Assembly: GCA_024516155.1 (NCBI GenBank)
Contig: JAJJXM010000032.1
Location: 62,001 to 126,000 of the forward strand
Reading direction: 5' to 3'
DNA from: Pyronema omphalodes
Taxonomy: Eukaryota; Ascomycota; Pezizomycetes; Pezizales; Pyronemataceae
DNA: 64,000 nt
Below the pieces are notes generated by a model that made no database searches, was not told the origin of the DNA, and saw only the letters and a program-made list of their open reading frames with translations. Positions 60,609 through 64,000 of this stretch are shown one piece after another; the first letter of the stretch is position 1; each line of letters opens with the position of its first letter. A program made the translations under genes and the position numbers.

Positions 60609-60893
60609 ACCCAGCAAAGAGCGACCCCCCCCCTGCCTTTTCAACAACCACGCCGAAATCGCAAGATTTTATCGCGGATTATTGTTCGGCAGCCCCGAAT
60701 TACCTATTCGCAGCCTTTCCAGATCAGGCCCTCTCTTTTTCGTTGAGTTTTCATCGAAAAAGAGTTTTCGGGCCCCTGAGAAAAGCCCCGCGAACCGGTT
60801 TCATCAACACCACCCTCCACCCACATCAAAAACCATCATTTCAATCGCAGATTCCTTGTCGCTACCGCAGAAACAACTTATTCCGAGCTTCCG
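60609..60893 (+). promoter_or_regulatory. L10 5' UTR
   Basis: The S1 5' UTR between the conserved terminus and the ORF1 ATG at 60894, closely matching L8 52759-53027. Presumed promoter region. Confidence 0.6.
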
Positions 60894-62823
60894 ATGCCCA
60901 CCCGATCCTCCGCTGTTGAGAAACAGCCCCTCCCCCCCGACAAAGCACCCCCTCGAGCGCTCGCGAAAGAAAAACGCGCTAACGCGGAGCCGCAAGGGTC
61001 CAACGCGTCCGACACGGAAATGCACGTAGACACGTGCTCTGACGTCAGCGATGACTCTAGCGACGAAGACGGGTCTTCCCGCGAGAGCTCCCCCACCCCC
61101 GTCGCGCGCAACACCAACAACGCTCCCCCCAAAACCCCCCACAATAAGAAAACCCTCCCTGATAACAATGACACCCCCGACGTATTGACCAACCCCGACC
61201 CCAAATACACCGTTCAACGCCACACCGACAAATCGAAGAAACGCCCAGCTGCCTCCACCGCCCACTCCATCACCCACATCGCCGCCGACTCCACCCCAGT
61301 CCCCGCTGGAGTCCAACGCCTCCGCCGTGACACCGACAACCCTCTGTCTACCAACCCCGCCACCGACAGCCTCGCAACATCCATCAACCAGCACAACGAC
61401 AATCTCAACACCGCCACGGACGTGTTCCGACACGCCGACAGAGCCACGAACGACAGAGTCACTCAGGCGTTCCGATCTATCCACAAATACCAGTCTACAA
61501 TCCGTGCCGTCCACGATCTCCTGTCCCGCATTGCCCCCGTCATACTCCCCAACGAAGACATCTCAGCCCTCCTTTCCCCCGTCGAATCCTCCTCCACCCC
61601 CGAGAACCCCACTAACCCTCGCTCCACCCCCCCCCGAATCCAACGATCTCCCCTCCGTTCACGCCCCCACCCCCGCAGCCCCCTCCCCTAAGGAACTTGC
61701 CTACTGGAAAAAACGCTGTCTTGAAGCCGAGAACGAGCTCAAGAAGCACAAGATCCCCCTCCCCGTCCATGCCCCACGCCCCGATCTGAACCCCTCCACC
61801 CCATGGCAAGAAGAAGGACCCGCAACGAAGAAGTTATTCCTCACTGCTACCCCCCACGCCTCCTAAACAAACCACCAAACCCGCCAAAGCCCAAAAGAAA
61901 GAATCCCCCCCCCCCACCGACATTATTATCCCATGCCCAGACCCCCGTTCCTTCCCAGAGAGCTCCAAGATAGCAATCGGAACTGCCGTCAACGACGCCT
62001 CGCGCGCAGCAAATGTTTCCGAGAAAGTCTCTATCTCAATGGTGAAGAAGAACGTGAAAGGAAATCTTATTTTGACCCCCCCCCCCCCCCCCCAAACTAC
62101 ACCCGCCGATATCGCCCCCCACCTGCCCCTCATACTCGAAGCCGCCCGCAAAGTACACCCTACGCTTGCTGCCCCCCCGCATAAACGAGAAGTGGTACAA
62201 ACTGGCGGTCCACGGCGTACCAACCGAGTACTACCCAGACTCCGAAGAAGGCATGCAAGAACTGCAAGTCGAAATCGAACATAACCACTTCCGTCAGATT
62301 AACCCAACCACCGCGGTACATATCTCACCCCGACAAACAGGCCGGTAATGTCGGCGTCGAGCGTCATGATCGCCCTCAACTCCCTCAACGACTACAACAC
62401 ATTGTAACGCACGAAGGTCGTCGTCTTGTTCGAACCACGAAAAGTCACCGAGTTCTTCTCCGCGAGGCCCATCGACCAATGCCGTAGGTGCCAGAAGTTT
62501 GGCCACCACCACGCAACAGTGCGCCGCCGACAACGGCCCTACCTGCGCCATATGCGCCGCCTGTACACCCAACGGAATACCACTTCTGTGGAGAATGCCC
62601 CAAACAGAAGGGCAGGAAGTGCATCCACACCGTTTACAGATGCTCGAACTGCGTAGCCGCAGGACATGCTGACACCCAACACGCAGCATACAGCACTAAA
62701 TGCCCAGTGAAAATAGGAATAGTGAGAGAGGCATGGCTCAGAACCCGCCCAGACACCACCTACGACAACATCCCCGCCGAAACCAACCCCATTGCTGATA
62801 CCACCATGACCGCTGATGAATAG
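60894..62823 (+). pseudogene. L10 ORF1, multiply frameshifted
   Basis: MPTRSSAVEKQPLPPDKAPP is open to about 61630, where a C10-type run shifts the frame. It then continues in other frames: ELAYWKKRCLEAENELKKH, a further shift at about 61850, DIIIPCPDPRSFPESSK, a long C run at 62080-62093, a shift near 62175, WYKLAVHGVPTEYYPD, an in-frame TAA near 62405, CRRCQKFGHHHAT, a shift near 62518, and a Cys/His end to MTADE with TAG. At least five breaks, mostly in C runs. The stop overlaps the ORF2 ATG (ATGAATAG, 62816-62823). Confidence 0.87.
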
Positions 62824-64000
62824 ACAACATCCATCAGCGGCCGACCCTCCGCATCGTGTCCCACAACACGAATCGCAGCACCACCACCCTCACGACGTTG
62901 CTAAACACAGCAAGCGCTTCCACCGACATCATTCTTGTCCAAGAGGTAAACGTCAAGGACCCCAAATTTGCTATAACCCACCCCGAACTTCATTCTTTTG
63001 CTTCCCCCCCCGCGGCTACCACAAAGTCAACCGGACCGCCGCCTACGTCTCTCGTTCGAACCCTCACATCAGCGTCACCCCTCGGACCAGATGTTACCGC
63101 AGACCCAGACCTACAAGTCCTCGAGGATCCGCACACCCCTAATACCCCCCTTCTATTTACTTAACATACATAATGAACGTGACCCACTCTCCAAACTATA
63201 CACCCTACCCCGAGCCCTCACCCCCCTCGTCCTCCCTCGCCGATGTGTCATCACGGGAGACCTCAACGCACACCACCCGTTGTGGGATCCCAACACTCGC
63301 AGGAGAGCCCGAGCTGAAGAGATTGTGGAACTGATCGAAACCCACCACTGGAATCTGGCGAACGTCCCCGACGTCCCGACCCACCAGTACAAAGACGGCT
63401 CTGGCTCGTTCGGTTCTGGACCTGACCCTGACATCCCCCGCGATGACAAGGGAACTCACGAACTGGGCAGTCGACGACGAACCTAGCCACAGGTTCAGAC
63501 CACGAGGTCATCCGCTTTCAACTAACATCTCCTCCACCCAGACCATAACACCGCCACCCCTACCGCCCCACGACTTAACTGGCAAAAAACGGATTGGGAG
63601 ACTTTTACCAGGGAGCTACAAACCCTCGCCGAGGCCAGTCACCCGTACTGGACACACCTCCGCGCAAAGCCCGTCCGCAAGTAACCTGGACGAATGGGCC
63701 GCCCTCATTCGTGACTCCATTCAAGCAGCTGCCCTAAAAGGCGACACCCACCCTCACACCGACTCCTCGTTCGAAGAGGTGGTGGACGCAGGAACTAAGC
63801 TGGACTCGACGGACCATGCAGAGCGCAAGAAAAAGGTGGAAATCTACTCGCCTCCCGGCCCATCATGCAGAGTACAAGCGCCTCCGAAACACCCACTACC
63901 GCAGAGTACGACACGCAAAGGACTCATTGTGGAAAGAATACCTGGCCAGCCGCAGAAGGCCCCGACGTCTGGGCCGCCTTCAGATATACAAACCCCCGGC
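62816..64000 (+). pseudogene. L10 ORF2, endonuclease part, frameshifted, incomplete
   Basis: ATG at 62816. The endonuclease is readable in pieces: SHNTNRSTTTLTTLLNTA, LVQEVNVKDPKFAITHPE, YNERDP-like NIHNERDPLSKLYTLPRAL, GDLNAHHPLWDPNTRRRA, HQYKDGSGS and, after more shifts, LNWQKTDWETF and RWWTQELS-like sequence. The last 139 bp nearly equal L2 at 7164-7304, including AEYKRLRNTHY. Continues beyond the window. Confidence 0.85.

Larger units (their letters stand above)
60584..64000 (+). mobile_element. L10: S1 LINE, runs off the window
   Basis: Starts with a 25-nt leader (60584-60608) and then CCCAGCAAAGAGCGA with a C9 run, 5' UTR, damaged ORF1 and ORF2 up to the window edge in the pre-RT linker. 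It is the innermost insertion of the right half (G2 > L8 > L9 > L10). Confidence 0.88.

Noticed and set aside
1..64000. CRISPR array
   Set aside because: Repeated sequences are kilobase-scale transposon copies and tail repeats, with no regular short repeat-spacer pattern.
1..64000. RIP-type decay of the repeats
   Set aside because: Copies are GC-rich with many long open frames. Only isolated C-to-T or G-to-A nonsense changes were seen (for example 20918 and 29795). No dense TA-rich stretches.
1..64000. Host genes, tRNA or rRNA in the gaps between elements
   Set aside because: All stretches could be assigned to a LINE, X or Gypsy part; no cloverleaf or rRNA-like sequence was recognised. A tRNA scan was not possible here.

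Overview
This 64 kb window holds no recognisable host gene, tRNA or rRNA. It is a nest of retrotransposons inserted into one another, almost certainly from a filamentous fungus. The LINEs have a two-ORF layout: a zinc-knuckle ORF1, then an ORF2 with APE-type endonuclease, reverse transcriptase, RNase H and a C-terminal Cys/His finger. This resembles the fungal Tad1 clade. The Gypsy elements are chromodomain-bearing chromoviruses, also common in fungi. Coding strands are C-rich and the 3' UTRs are purine-rich. I see no obvious TA-rich RIP decay. Species and phylum cannot be set from the sequence alone.

Names used here: L1-L10 are LINEs. X0-X7 are copies of a non-autonomous ORF1-only LINE-like element of about 2 kb. 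G1-G3 are Gypsy elements. Layout from left to right: L1 (1-6558, 5' end outside), X0 (6559-7163), and L2 (from 7164, broken by X1, LTR/G1 and L3, last bases at 31690). Inside L2 lie X1 (8361-10346), a solo LTR with a duplicated LINE flank (10516-12137), chromovirus G1 on the minus strand (12138-20408) carrying X2 (17138-19135), and minus-strand L3 (22769-31641) carrying X3. Next come L4 (31691-44675), which contains L5 (32129-40756, carrying X4) and a solo LTR (43199-43716), then L6 (44676-45456), X5, G3, a 3' fragment Y, L7 (46739-48775) and G2 (48776-49854). The right half is L8 (49855-57340), which carries X6 at its 5' end, X7 at its ORF1/ORF2 junction and then L9; L9 is in turn entered by L10 (60584 to the window end).

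Exact target-site duplications could be read for eight LINE/X insertions (13-14 bp) and for Gypsy LTRs (5 bp), so much of the order of insertion can be reconstructed. One line of nesting is roughly eight layers deep: G2 > L7 > X5 > L6 > L4 > L2 > G1 > X2. The step from L7 to X5 is uncertain.

The main biological result is the X family. It encodes one coiled-coil, NLS-bearing protein of about 484 aa and has no RT. Different copies end in different 3' modules, each nearly identical to the 3' UTR of a particular autonomous LINE in the same window (L1-, L2-, L3- and L5-type, plus a fifth type shared with Y). All end in a short AACC/GGTT hairpin followed by (TAAA)n or (CAAA)n. X therefore looks like a parasite that swaps 3' recognition tails to be mobilised by several LINE subfamilies. 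Supporting observations are a hypervariable block in the X protein, a two-template dimer (X6) with a single target-site duplication, variable 5' leaders (one a 20-nt match to another LINE's ORF1), and poly(A) tracts between the ORF2 stop and the 3' module.
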